Notes under the pieces: generated by a model
Told to the model about the DNA's origin: nothing
The model's input: the letters and a program-made list of their open reading frames with translations, nothing else
Databases searched by the model: none
NCBI GenBank assembly: GCA_023333565.1
Contig: JAJKFH010001865.1
Span: 4,340,001 to 4,404,000 of the forward strand
From: Puffinus mauretanicus
Lineage: Eukaryota; Chordata; Aves; Procellariiformes; Procellariidae
DNA: 64,000 nt
Direction: 5' to 3'
Position numbers and translations under genes: made by a program
In this document: one piece after another, positions 28,342 through 64,000 of the stretch
Layout of the letters: each line of letters begins with the position of its first letter
Numbering within the stretch: the stretch's first letter is position 1

Positions 28342-28373
28342 ATGCAAATATGGGCCTAAGAACTAATGCAAAT
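28342..28373 (+). promoter_or_regulatory. Two octamer motifs (ATGCAAAT) 24 bp apart, upstream of SLC39A8
   Basis: Exact POU/OCT octamers occur at 28342-28349 and 28366-28373 in the same orientation, followed by a homeodomain-like TTAATTA near 28381. The pair lies about 2.1 kb before the ATG. Single octamers are common in this AT-rich window, so only the pairing is suggestive. Confidence 0.3.
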
Positions 28374-29590
28374 GAGTTTGTTTAATTACACTAATTTAAA
28401 TAATCCTTTATATTTCTGTTACTGATAAAATGGAAGTCTTAAAATAATCAATTTTGAGATTGACCCTTTGGCCCTGCACAACAAAGCACTGACAAATCTT
28501 TTTGATGCAACCAGCAACCTGTTTTGATTTACCTGTTTTAACAAGCTTGCAGTTGTTTCCAATTTATCTACTGGTCATAAGGCACTTTTCAAACATAGAC
28601 TTTTTAAAATTTCAGAATGCCTTCAGTAATCAACTGTTACTAGAGCTGTGTTTAGAAATAGACACACTGAAGAAGAAAGTATAGGAGGTGCCAGTTCTGC
28701 TGCTGACATTGCTGACTAAAGAAAAATGTTGTGATTCCCTGAGCAGCAAAGGTAATCTTATGTTGATTTCTCTGGAAGATGCACACATAAATGGAGAGGT
28801 GGGTAGGGTGGAGCATCTTCAGCCACGGCTGGTGGTATAACCAGTGCAGATGGGGACTGTCATTTGGAACAATCTGCAGCTAAATTGTGCCAGGGCTGTT
28901 TTAGCTGCCACCAACCAAGTATGAGGGAAGCATGAAAGTATCTTAGCTATTTAGGCTCTAATTCAGAAAGAGTAACATTTAGGTTTTCCAATAGTAGGAT
29001 TTATATGATTGTAGCTCTCTCTAGCATTGTTTTTTTTTTCCCCTGGTAGTGGGTTACGCTGCTTGCATTTTTTTTCTGCTAGATGCTTTGTGCATTGTGG
29101 TATGGAAGTTCTTTATGAAGAATTTATCCAAACGAGTTTCATTTCTTGTGAAGTATCCTTAACCATGCCTCCTTCATAGTGCTGTTACCCAGACTGCTTG
29201 GCAGGCACAGTGCAAAATTCTGGTTTCAGAAAATTTGGAATCAGGGACGGTGTTCTCAGCTCATGTAATTCAGCACAGTTCCACACAGGTCTAAATGAAA
29301 ATCTGTTTAAAAAATTTATCATTTTAAAAATATGCTATCTCTGCCCACTACAGGGATATGTAAGAAATTTTGTAACAGGCAGTTACAGAATAACATGCTA
29401 ACAAATCTCTCCTGAGCCAGGCTGCTGCTGTCCTGAAACATGAGGATTTTTATCTAAACCACTTGAGTGACAGCCCCCAGGAATACACCTGTGACCAGTC
29501 ACAATTTTCTGTTTGTTAAAAAGGATGCATGAAATCACACGCTTTTTTGTGTGCGTAAAACCTTCCTGAAAGGGTAGACTGGACACAAAT

Positions 29591-29963
29591 CCGTGTCTCA
29601 ACTTGTGGGAGGGAGGGGGCCTGAGCGAAGCGAGTTGCCTAGCTGGCTGCCAACCAAATGGCTCATTCCAAGGTCCAGGTGCCTCGACCGTGGAGATACT
29701 GCTGGTGAGGTGTGTACGGCGGGGCCGTACCTGCCTGTGCACCTGGCCTGGGCCTGGGCCTGGACCTTGGCCTCCACTATCCCATCTGGTGTTTCGTGGG
29801 TCATGGCAGGTGGGTGCGGGCCTGCTTGTGGGGCCCAGGCGGGGCGGAGGGTGCTGCGTGGCAGATGGGGGAGGGCGGGCAGGCTGAGGTCAGCAGGTGC
29901 ACGTCTGGAAAGAGCACCCGGGGCAGTTCAGGAAAGCCTGTGTGCCTCCATGGATGTGTCTGA
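29591..29963. other. GC-rich shoulder before the CpG island
   Basis: GC content climbs here before CpG density does. Several G-runs are present (for example at about 29607-29618 and 29869-29879), including imperfect G-quadruplex patterns. Overlapping open frames on both strands reflect base composition; none resembles a known protein. Confidence 0.5.
29841..29849 (+). promoter_or_regulatory. Sp1-type GC box (GGGGCGGAG)
   Basis: This is a strong match to an Sp/KLF GC box, about 600 bases before the ATG in the GC-rich shoulder of the island. Such motifs are frequent in GC-rich DNA, so function is only plausible. Confidence 0.4.
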
Positions 29964-30455
29964 TGGTTTTGTGACCCTTGGCCCCTGGGCCAGGGCTGGC
30001 AGCAACCAGGAATTTTGCAGCCTCCCCCTTTGCTCGCGCGTGGGGCCATCTCCGGACAGCCCCGTGCCACCCTTCTGTTGTCACACAGGGTTACGGAGAG
30101 GCCCTGCGGCTGCCCTCAGCCCCGGGCCGGCGGGACTAGGCTGACGCTCGATAAGCTGCCCCACACCGCGGCGGGGACCGAAAAGCGGGACGCCCCCCTG
30201 CCGGGGGCTCCCTCAGGGACAGGGGGATTGCCGCGGCGGAGCGGCGCCCGCCCTGCCCGGAGCCGAGGGAGCCCCGCCGCGCTGCCGCCCGCCCGCCCCG
30301 TCTCCCCACTACGCCCCCCGGGGAGGGGCCGAGCCGGGCGGGCGCCGCTCCCGCCCCGCAGAGCCCCGGGCGCGCGGGCAGAGGCGGCGGCGGCGCGGAG
30401 GGGCAGCGCCGTGCTGCGCGCTCAGCGACACTCGCCGCGTCCCGCGGGGCTGGAG
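29964..30455 (+). other. SLC39A8: Probable SLC39A8 promoter and 5' UTR, open in frame with exon 1
   Basis: The frame of exon 1 stays open from the TGA at 29961-29963 to the ATG, with no in-frame ATG in between. In-frame CTG codons lie at 30414 and 30450. Long open frames arise readily in stop-poor GC-rich DNA, and the translated region shows no recognisable domain. I therefore treat it as untranslated or promoter sequence. Confidence 0.55.
30415..30421 (+). promoter_or_regulatory. Possible metal-response element core (TGCGCGC)
   Basis: This matches the MTF-1 core TGCRCNC, 35 bases before the ATG. A metal transporter could plausibly be MTF-1-responsive, but a seven-base degenerate motif is expected by chance in a CpG island, so this is weak. 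Confidence 0.15.
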
Positions 30456-55012
<24,557 letters not shown>

Positions 55013-56090
55013 TAATGCAAGTGAAAATGGAATCAGTACTGAAGACATCAAGTAAATTACACATGGAAGACACTTGAAATCCATAAAGGGACATTCATTT
55101 AATCTGCTTGGTTTTGAAACGATGACGAGTCCCATCCTGTTCCCCTTGCTCCAAATACAGGAAATTCTTCTTTAGGACTTGCAGTCAATATAAATAGTAG
55201 GAGCTGTCAACTTCTGTACTATGCCAAAGAACCGATTCTAATGTTTTTATTTCTATTTAAAATTATCAGACATATCTGAACTGTCATAGAGGAAGGATGT
55301 TACTTGGCCAGTAGAATTATGCAATACATGCAACTACATGTAACTCAAGACCAAATGAAAGCTGAGGTCTTCAAGGAAGATGCATATTTAAAAGAAAAGA
55401 ATGGAGTCTTATATCCTTTTTTAACTGTGATGAAGGCAAGCAGTTTCAAAGCTGGTTAATTTTAATGACTTTTATTGCAGGATTTGTCTGTGTAACATCC
55501 CCTTCCCCCACCGAAAAAAAAACAACCCCAAAACCCCCCAAACTATTTCAGAGTAGGTACTAATGAAGCTAAGATTTTTAATTACTAATTAACACTGGAA
55601 GGAAAGATACCAGTTACTGCTTTTGATCTTTTCTCTTTATAAGTGCACTAGGGAATTGTTGATTTATTTTGAGAACCACTTTTTTTAATTAGAGGGAACC
55701 TGTGTTAAATTTATGACAATTTATCAACTCCGTAATATTTTAGAAACATTGAGGATTTGAAAAATGTTCAAGCATTTTGTATTTTATGAAAATAATAATG
55801 TTTTATATTTAAGTTCCACAAATACTCCTTTTAAAAATCAGTATTTTGGGTTAAAATTTTAAAAGATTTATTGTTAGTTTTACAAAGTGGAATTTAGGAA
55901 AAACTTGCTAAAATCAACATTCCAGTAAACTTTTTTGTAATTTGAATAATTTTCTTGTGTGCATTTGGGTGAAAGTAAGCGATGCTAAAACATACAAACT
56001 CTTATCACAATCTGTTGCATGTGAACTTTGTAAAATCATGCTTATATGTATGAGTTGTTCTGAAATAAACAATTCAGCTACTCCGGTGTT
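55013..56090 (+). other. SLC39A8: SLC39A8 3' untranslated region (proximal form)
   Basis: This AT-rich stretch of about 1.1 kb from the stop codon to the first canonical poly(A) signal contains no coding frame. It has several ATTTA-type elements that could affect mRNA stability, and a C- and A-rich patch near 55500-55545. The end point is inferred from the signal at 56064 and the following GU-rich stretch. Longer isoforms cannot be excluded, because another AATAAA lies at 57005-57010. Confidence 0.7.
56064..56069 (+). terminator. SLC39A8: Poly(A) signal AATAAA for SLC39A8
   Basis: This is the first AATAAA after the stop codon, 1052 bases downstream. A GT-rich stretch follows at about 56083-56103, the arrangement expected for cleavage and polyadenylation near 56085-56090. 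Confidence 0.75.
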
Positions 56091-57004
56091 GTAAGAGGTG
56101 TGCAAGGAAATTCATAAAAAAATATATTCCGTTTCAGTCACCACTAAGCTTTGAAGGAAGCGTTGTTATTCTCCAGTAAGTTACTTTTTTTCATAGATTT
56201 TTGAGCAAGTTTTGCAACTTCAAAGAAGATACTGTTTCCTGATATATTTCCTGGCAGTAGGAAGAGATAAATCTTTTACTTTTAATTCACTATTAAAATA
56301 TATTTTCTTTCAGGTAAAGTATCTATTTTAATATTTTATTTGAATCTCATCGGTAATTACATTAGAAAAAATAACTTCTGTAGGTGTCTGGTTGATAAAA
56401 ACTTTAAGGCAAACTGCATAGTAAATTATATGTATTTTAAAATATGTTATAAATATTAAAATGTAATTATAGTAGTCTATGATATTTGCTGTATGGAAAA
56501 AGCATTTATTAGTCACTTTATGCCTTCTAAGTTTCTGTGAAGAAGAGTCTACCCACTCCATGTTCTTTCCTTTAATTCTTTCTTTCCTTGATTCCCTGGA
56601 TATAAGCTGTTTGTAAATGTTACTCTTCTGTATGACAAGAATGTGTTACACTAACTTTGAATGTTCATCATTTGACCATTCCTAGTTCATCAGATTATGA
56701 TAATAATATGCTTGCATGGTACTTTTCACCTTTAAATCCAAACATTTGCAATGGAGACTTGATTCTTTGTTATCTCCCTAAGGAGGAAAAACTGAGAAAA
56801 ACGAGTCATTGAAATAACCTACTTTTAGATCACAGAGCAGACTAGAGATGGAACAAAGTCTGATTTTCAGGGTAGTGCTTTAGTCACAAACCAAATTGCC
56901 TTTTCTGCTAGTGGGATATGTAGTAGGTAAGAAAGCGTTTTGATTTCTGTATGAGCTGGTTTGTCAGTATAATCTTTGCTATTATGTTTGTCCAGTACAT
57001 ATAA

Positions 57005-57010
57005 AATAAA
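57005..57010 (+). terminator. Possible distal poly(A) signal AATAAA
   Basis: This is a second canonical hexamer, almost 1 kb beyond the proximal signal. The downstream sequence is less clearly GU-rich, so it may be unused. Confidence 0.25.
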
Positions 57011-57357
57011 TCTACTCCAATTCTAGGACTGCCAGTGATTTCCTAGATTTTGCTGATGCGTCCAGGGGGGAAGAAGCATGAGCAAACACTCAAAAAAATG
57101 TTGTTTTGTGACGAATAAGACTGCAGTAAGTTACTCCCTAAAAGTTTGTAAATTAGTTGAGGAAAAAATTTAAATTTTTTTCATGTTAATATTCTTTTTC
57201 ATGTTAATGTCATCTGTAACACTGTTCATCTTGCATTCTGCCATCTCTTCAGCCTTCTTTTCAACAGTTGTGCAAATTCTGTATATAATGTAATTTCAAA
57301 GGGCTCTTAAATGCTTTTGTATTTGTTAATTCCTTAGGGCAAATTATCTAATATCTA

Positions 57358-57378
57358 ATGTTAGACATTATCTAACAT
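57358..57378. repeat. 8-bp inverted repeat downstream of SLC39A8
   Basis: ATGTTAGA and TCTAACAT flank a 5-base loop. It follows a short duplicated ATATCTAAT stretch. No U-run follows, and such terminators do not apply to this genome. Confidence 0.7.
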
Positions 57379-60300
57379 ACACTTGGGAAGATATTTTGTG
57401 TTAGCAATACTGTTGTAGATTGTATACTGTCGTAAATAGATCACTGTCGTAAAGTTTCCTCTTTTTTTCATGATGTGGTTCATGATGCAAGACACACCAG
57501 TAAATTTCACTAGAGGTGGGGTAAAACACTAACACCACAAAACCCCCACACCTATAAAAGACACTAAAGAAGGAAGAACAGTTGATTTTGGAGCCAAAAG
57601 CATATAAAGAGCAGCAATGTGGACAAAGGATAAACCCTAGAGTTCTTCTGATCCCTTGAAGAAGGGGTATGTGGAAAAGTGAAATGGTCCATGGGGGAAA
57701 CCTGTCAAAAATGTGATACATAATTATTGTCTATGATTTCAGGAAAAATTAATTGAAAAATTAAATTGGTACTTAAAGTTTAGGTTTATTGCTTTTGACA
57801 TTTTGATGCGTTCTTTACTGAATAAGGATTTAAAGCATCAAACTAAAAATTTGGTCTCAACTATAACCAGGTAAATTAAATATCAGCCCCATTCTAACAG
57901 TAGTCTGGGATTCATTACGGTCTTCTATATGTTGAAGTATTGGCCCTACTGCTCCATGAAGTTTTGCAACCTGCCTGAGACTTTGCGTTGCCTTAGTTAA
58001 AAGAGCTACAAAACCTGATCTACATAGTTTAAAGATGACTTGAACATGCATAAATTACATTCAGTTATGCTAATGATAGCAGTGGAAACGTCTCCTATTT
58101 GATACATGTAGAGAATTAATTGTGTGTGCTGATTTCTGTATCGCAGTCTATTTTTTTAAGAAACCACTGGTTTTACCTGTACATAGGTGAACAGATTTAC
58201 ATATTTGCATGTTGTTTTGTCTTGTACTGTAACATCTCATCTGTGTAAATTTGAAGGGTATTAAGACCTGGGGAGAAAACAGTCTTAGAAGACTGTTTTT
58301 CTACTCCTTGCAATTTTAATGAAGCCATTTATGGAGGCAAACAGTGTTGAGCCAAGTTTTAACTTCTCTGAACATGTAACTTGTTGCTAAATTTAGAACA
58401 TGGATTGAACATGTGTTTCCTTTAACTCTCGACAATAATGCTAAGCAGTAGAATTCAAGAAATCTTCCAGATCCCTTGAAACTAAAAAAAAAAATAATAT
58501 CCCACAAACAGTTTAAGTCAAGTGAAAACTGCTTAGATAGAAATCTGATTGTAAGTACAACAACATATAACAAGAGACAGAGTCCCACTCTTCTCTCTAC
58601 GGTTATAGGAGCTAGTCAGCTGTAGTTGATTCCTTGAGTATGTTGCAACAGGTGTTTGAGCTTCCAGCCTATGTGATAAGTGCAAGAAAGCATAGATGCT
58701 GTGAGGCCATTTCCGAAAGGATCAAAATTGTTCAGAATTCCTCAACGAAAGTTTGACTAAAGGAAAAGAAGATAGAGAAAAATTGTCTCTAGAAATGCAT
58801 GTTTTATTTCAGAAATCAGAAATACGTATGGAAGAGGGCACTAACTTGGATTATCCTTCTGCAGGCAGTTACTCTGTATAGATTGGTAGGTGCCAGCAAA
58901 CCATTTCATGTATGCCTATGCACCAAATGCACATTGTAGCTCTTGACTTTTATTTTACTATACTATCCCAAAGTTTCTAGGAATGCTGTAGTTGCCTTAT
59001 CAGCTCTTAAAATACTTCATGCACAAGTTATCTCTCTCAGATTTGAGAAGAAACTCCTCCCCCTCTCTTGCAGTTCAATTAAAAATGTACAGGTGTGACA
59101 AGCTGACAAAGGTTGCTACAATGAAGTCTAGACTGAAAGCCGTAAGTCTGCTAGCAGTAGATATAATGCACCTGTCAAAGATAAGGTTACATTGTATTTT
59201 GGGGGCTTAATCCCTACTACATTTCTTTTGTACCCAATATATTGCCCCCTTTTTTTTTTTTACTTATTACAGTACTTTTGAAGAAGATAATGTATTTACA
59301 TGTTTTGTACTCCCTATTATGATCATAATCTTTATTCTAATTTAACACTCCACCTCCCCCAATTTCTACATCTTCTTCCATTTCAAAGTTAAATGCTACA
59401 GCATTTAAGGTTTGGGGTAAAAATAGGAGATATTGAATGGCATAGGAAGTGAACTGTGGGGAAGATGTAGTTTGAATTTATGGGTAGCATGTGAATTTAG
59501 GAGATAATGTAATTCTCTATAATGCCGCTATTAACTGCTGCTCTGGGTGAAAGCACTAGGAAAGATTCATAGGAACCAAATTTGATTTCCTTTAGAGAGA
59601 TAACAGTTCCTGACTCAATAAGAACAAACAACTTCAAGTAAGGATTGTTACATTCTTCAAGATAGAAGACTAAATTAAAAAAGCAGAGTATAAGCAACTA
59701 CAGCATCCAAAAAGACCTGGATGTCTGTACCACTCAGAAAGCTGTTCTGTCTTGTGAGTGTGTCATTTGCGGTCTTCGTTTGTATGTGACAAAAGACTTT
59801 GGGAGGATCATTGATGCAGATGAATAATAGCATCTGTAATAGTGACACAGTGGGCTCCATGGTGCTCAATAGTCTGTCTGCTCTTTCCACTTCCTCTAGA
59901 AATTAAGGAAACTCGTGGATCAGCATATTTTGGGAGGGGGCTTTTTTGGGTGTCTCTGTTCTGTACAAGAAACTAAAGAGAATGTACCTAAAAACACATC
60001 AGGAGCGCTGTGCTGATGAAGATGCTCCAAAAAGTAATTCTTTATACAGGACACGTGCAAGGAAAGAATATAAAGTAGAATTGATTCGTAAGAAAAATGC
60101 TTGTTTTCTTACCAAGTTGCTTAGTAAAACTCTTGGAGAATTGCTTCTTTAGACTAAACACCAGATCAAAGAATTTGGAAAACATTTTCTCTGAACTTTT
60201 CATTCCTATTTTGTTTCTCTGAACCACAAACAAGGCTTTTGTATCTGAAAGTCTTACACAGATGAGCAAAGCCTTTCAGTTATTTCACCCTGTTTAATTC

Positions 60301-63300
60301 CAGTCCAATACTGTTTTTCCTTATCTTGACTACCTCCATAGATAGTTGTTAATGTCCTGCTGATTACTAGCTATCTTGCTCAGTCTTTTAACTTGCAATC
60401 TTAGCTTGTGTTAGAGGAAAAAAAAAAGGCCATTAGTTTTACTTAATGTTGAAAGAACAACCCACCCTCACTATGATGTTCCGCCCTTCTTTCTGTGCTT
60501 ATTTGGATTCTTCTATGAGTTTTGAATATAAAATATTTCTATTGTGATTGTGACTATAAAATCCAATGCATATTAAGTTATTGTGTTGAATTCAGATTGA
60601 ACTGTTTAGTTCTCATGTACTCATTTCAGATCTAGATCCCAAATTGTCCCATAAAAAGGGTGTCTGTGTAAATAGCATAGTTTACAGATAAGGAAAGTAA
60701 GTCAATAACATGAAATAGCTATCCAGAAGAAGGCAAGAAGCAGAGTTAGGAGTAGAATATGAGCCTTCTGTCTATATTTGTTAGCTATCGTTTAGACCAT
60801 TTGAGAAAATTGATGACATCCCAAAAGCCAATATCATCAGAAACTCTCCTTGATTCTTTATTGCCCTCTTTTAAAAATATTGGTTACAATCTGTCTGTTG
60901 TTTTGTGTAGCTTTTGCATAAGTACAGTTGTTGTTAATGGCACTAGGAGCAACACATGCATAAATGTGGTTTAGTTTAAAGGAGAAAAAGATGCTGTTCT
61001 CTGGCAATGAAATCCAGACTTTGCATACATGGAAAAATACTTATGAGTGGCTCTTGCCTGAGATCAAAAGCATACCACTTCTCTGAAACTCCAAAATCCG
61101 ATCACCTCAATTCTGCTATCTCTGTTTTATCGGGGCTTTACCTCATAATTCACAGCCAGTATCTCCTGATGGCAGCTACATATATCCCATTCTGAATTAC
61201 TGTTTTACCATCTTAGCAAGTGCTGAGGAGGAGCCCATCATGATTTCGTTTGCTAAGAAAATACAGTTGGACCTACAAAGTTGCTGAAATTAGCCACATG
61301 GTGTTTTGTGGAGTTGGTCTTGGCAATGCCTGAGTTATTAAAAAGAATAATAACATAATCCTGTCCAATAAAAGCATTTAGTTATTATACCAGATATTTT
61401 ATTATGTAGAACAGTAGTGGTATAGACAATCAAAGAAGAAAATTTATTTATATCCAGCTAGCCTTAGTCAATTGGAAAGACAGCAGCAGTCATCTCTGGA
61501 TAGGCTGGTTCTTGAGAAGAAAACATGCACAGTGGCATTCCCCTACTGCTAAAGAGTGAGAAAACCAGTCTAATTAGAAGAAACATGAAACAAAATGATA
61601 TGAGTCAAGCATAGTTAGTTAGTTAGAGAATACAAAAAGGCTTTGATGTAATTGGCCTAAAGGATACAGAAACTGCACTAAAATCCACTTTTCCAATTCA
61701 TGGATGAAAGCTAATGGAGTTTTTGTTTCACAGTAAATACAACAACAAAATACTGTCTAGAGAAAGGTAAATAATTTCCAAGTTGTTTCTGTAAGACAAA
61801 AAAATCATTGCTACATCACTGATTTGTATATTTTTTGTGAATTGCAGTGCAGTGAATTGCACTAAGCCAACTTAATGAAAACTTTTTTTAGAATGTTTCT
61901 TTTATCTTTGAGAGAATCATACTTGTGTTGATGCTGAGAAGATTTTGAAATTATTTCTCAGGTTTTCATATGCTGAAATTAATTACATCTTGTAAAGATT
62001 ATCACAGAACTTTTAGTGTCTCTCTTCCTCTCTAATTTTCTATATACTTCTTATAGTCTACAGGAAGCTCTTGACCATTTTAATAAGCTATTAGTAAGAT
62101 AATACAGATCCCTTTTTGGTTGTAAAAATGTTGGTAGTAATTTGCAATGGGTAAGTGTTCATTAGAAGTAAGTTATAGTGTGATTTGTTTGAAATTTTCT
62201 TTTGCAAACAGCAGACCCAAGTGCAAAAAAATGATTCTATCGTGATTAATGTTCTTGTATTAAAAAGCATGGTTCTCTGTGCCAACAGAGAAATTGTCCT
62301 CCATTCAGTAGAGATTTTGTAATTTTTCACGTCCTTGGTATATTAGTGAAATCAAAGCTACAGCTTCTGCTGAATTGGTAAGTAATTAGATGAGGTATAT
62401 AATGTTCCCTGACCCTTCTTTGTTTTTTAAAAAATCAGTCCATAAAAATGACTTTTCCCTTTTTGCATTTTTATTGCTCTTCCAGTCATAGCTAAATCTA
62501 TGGTTGCTTGTCTTACCATAATGAAAAATCACTTAGCAGCTCAAATGAATGACTTTCTTTGATAACAACAAAGGGCCTTGTTCACTGAAGTACTTGCAAA
62601 AAATTTCTTCTATACTTCAGGGAGAGGTTTGGGTATGCAAGAGGCATAGAGCTGACTTCTGAATATGACCATACTCACCATATTTCATACTTGAAAATGT
62701 ATGTCTTGGAAGATGTCTTCTGCCAAGATTGTTTTGTGAACTTAGAAACCAATGTGGTACTGTTGGACTTGCACTGTGTATAACTTCTTGCTTGACATGT
62801 TGAATGGGTATGTCTGTGCTGCACAGTGAAGAGTTGTGTTGAGAGAGATCTGTACTAGCTCAGATAAACAGAGCAGTATGTGTTTATAAATAGTGTATGC
62901 AGGAAGAAGGACAGTCATATTGATAAGGCAGTCAACCCTACTAAGAAAGGTGTACTATGTCATGAAATGATAGTATCTCTTTGTGACATAGTGATAGTAT
63001 ATCTCCATGAAGTGATGGTATTATATATTTGCATAGTAAGTATCAGGCACAGGATTTTCTGTCTTAAATGTATATAGTACTGGAGCTTACTGCGCTACAA
63101 ACTTGTTCTGTCATAACTGTATTCTAACACATTTGGGATAAAAGCTGCCTATAGACCATCCTCCTCACTCTTTAGTTCAGTTTAGCATGCTCATCTTTTT
63201 TTTTTTCCCCCAGAGTAGAATGTGTAGAATGCATCTACAGGATAGTATGAAACAGTTCAACAAAACAGTGGAAAAGGATGACATGAGGAATTTTCGCTTG

Positions 63301-64000
63301 TTCACTGAGAGTAAAGCTCCTAACTTTTGAAAGGCTAACAATGGTTACAGCAAGCAGAACCTGCATTTTGCATCTTACCTGAAAAATGATAACCTTTGTT
63401 ACTTCCAGCACCATAATGTGATACTGGTTCAACATACTCTCTACAACACCTTATGAGTCATCAGTTCTTGAAGACTTTTTAATCACTTGCTGGATTGCAG
63501 CCTCAATTCTTAGCTAAAGTCCTATTTCCTAGTCTACTTAGCCATGCTGAGGAGAAAGCTCATAGAGTAAAACACAACAGAGAGGTGTCAATCTATTTAT
63601 AAGGCAGATCTCACCAGTGCAACCTAAGAGTACTTCTTAGCTGATAACTGGATGGGTGTCCAGATACATCTTGACGCCGTATTGGGATGAGACCCAGGTA
63701 AGTAACATCCTTCTTCCTTATCTTCTGTGTCCACTCTAATTTCCACTGGAAGGAAAGTGGCTTGCCAGCAAGGGTAGATCTGTAACTGTTTGCTTTAGGC
63801 AACTGGCATACCTGGGACTGTGGTTTACTCTCCAGAGCATACTTGCCTTGTGATTTAGACACAAACATAGGTACCAACATAGCTATAGAGCAACAATTGG
63901 AGCTGTAACTACATTTGACTAGTAATTACTTGTCCTGTGTGGGTGTGAAATACCTGCAAAGTTCCCGGCCTAGAGGGTTAAGGGAATATGTTCTGTTTCA

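Larger units (their letters stand above)
9725..29590. other. Upstream intergenic DNA, no gene recognised
   Basis: About 20 kb of AT-rich sequence without a coding exon I can support. It holds the homopolymer tracts and the palindrome listed separately. Undetected non-coding first exons of SLC39A8, known to exist upstream in mammals, or enhancers could lie here. Sequence inspection alone cannot place them. Confidence 0.6.
56091..64000. other. Downstream intergenic DNA, no gene recognised
   Basis: AT-rich sequence with short open frames only. A diverged tandem-like pattern around GTGATAGTAT lies near 62959-63025, an ACTGTCGTAAA duplication near 57427-57454 and a GTTA repeat near 61616. In mammals BANK1 lies on this side in tail-to-tail orientation, but none of its exons was recognised. 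Confidence 0.55.

Noticed and set aside
30415..30421. Claiming MTF-1 regulation from the MRE-like heptamer
   Set aside because: A single degenerate match in a CpG island is expected by chance, so it is listed only as a low-confidence site.
56091..64000. 3' exons of BANK1 expected by mammalian synteny
   Set aside because: No minus-strand segment resembled BANK1. Its last exon may be non-coding or outside the window.

Overview
This is a stretch of vertebrate nuclear DNA, most probably from a bird. It is AT-rich and almost gene-free apart from one intron-containing gene. It carries two 3'-end fragments of CR1, the LINE family typical of bird and other sauropsid genomes. All introns are GT-AG, and a CpG island marks the only promoter. 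There are no operons, tRNA or rRNA genes, CRISPR arrays or bacterial features.

The one protein-coding gene is SLC39A8 (ZIP8), a divalent-metal/bicarbonate importer, on the + strand. All eight coding exons are present (30456-55012). They join in frame into a 451-residue protein, against 460 in human. Exon phases agree at every junction, and the protein aligns with human ZIP8 from the luminal N-terminal domain to the C-terminus. The diagnostic EEFPHELGD metal-site motif is at residues 335-343 and HNFID is at 306-310.

Layout: 1-29590 is an AT-rich upstream desert with a truncated, broken CR1 at 8603-9693 and several short repeats. The GC-rich promoter region and CpG island cover about 29590-30880 and contain exon 1. 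Intron 1 (7.3 kb) has a G-quadruplex motif and a second CR1 fragment close behind exon 1. Exons 2-8 follow between 37976 and 55012. The 3' UTR runs to a clear poly(A) signal at 56064. From about 56100 to 64000 no gene could be recognised. In mammals the neighbours are NFKB1 on the 5' side and BANK1 on the 3' side; I could not identify exons of either.

I found no undescribed multi-gene system. The observations most worth a second look are: the N-terminus, which lacks the hydrophobic signal-peptide core of human ZIP8 although the rest of the gene is intact; a near-perfect 30-bp palindrome at 12517-12546; a one-base-loop G-quadruplex motif just inside intron 1; and the histidine-poor cytoplasmic loop.
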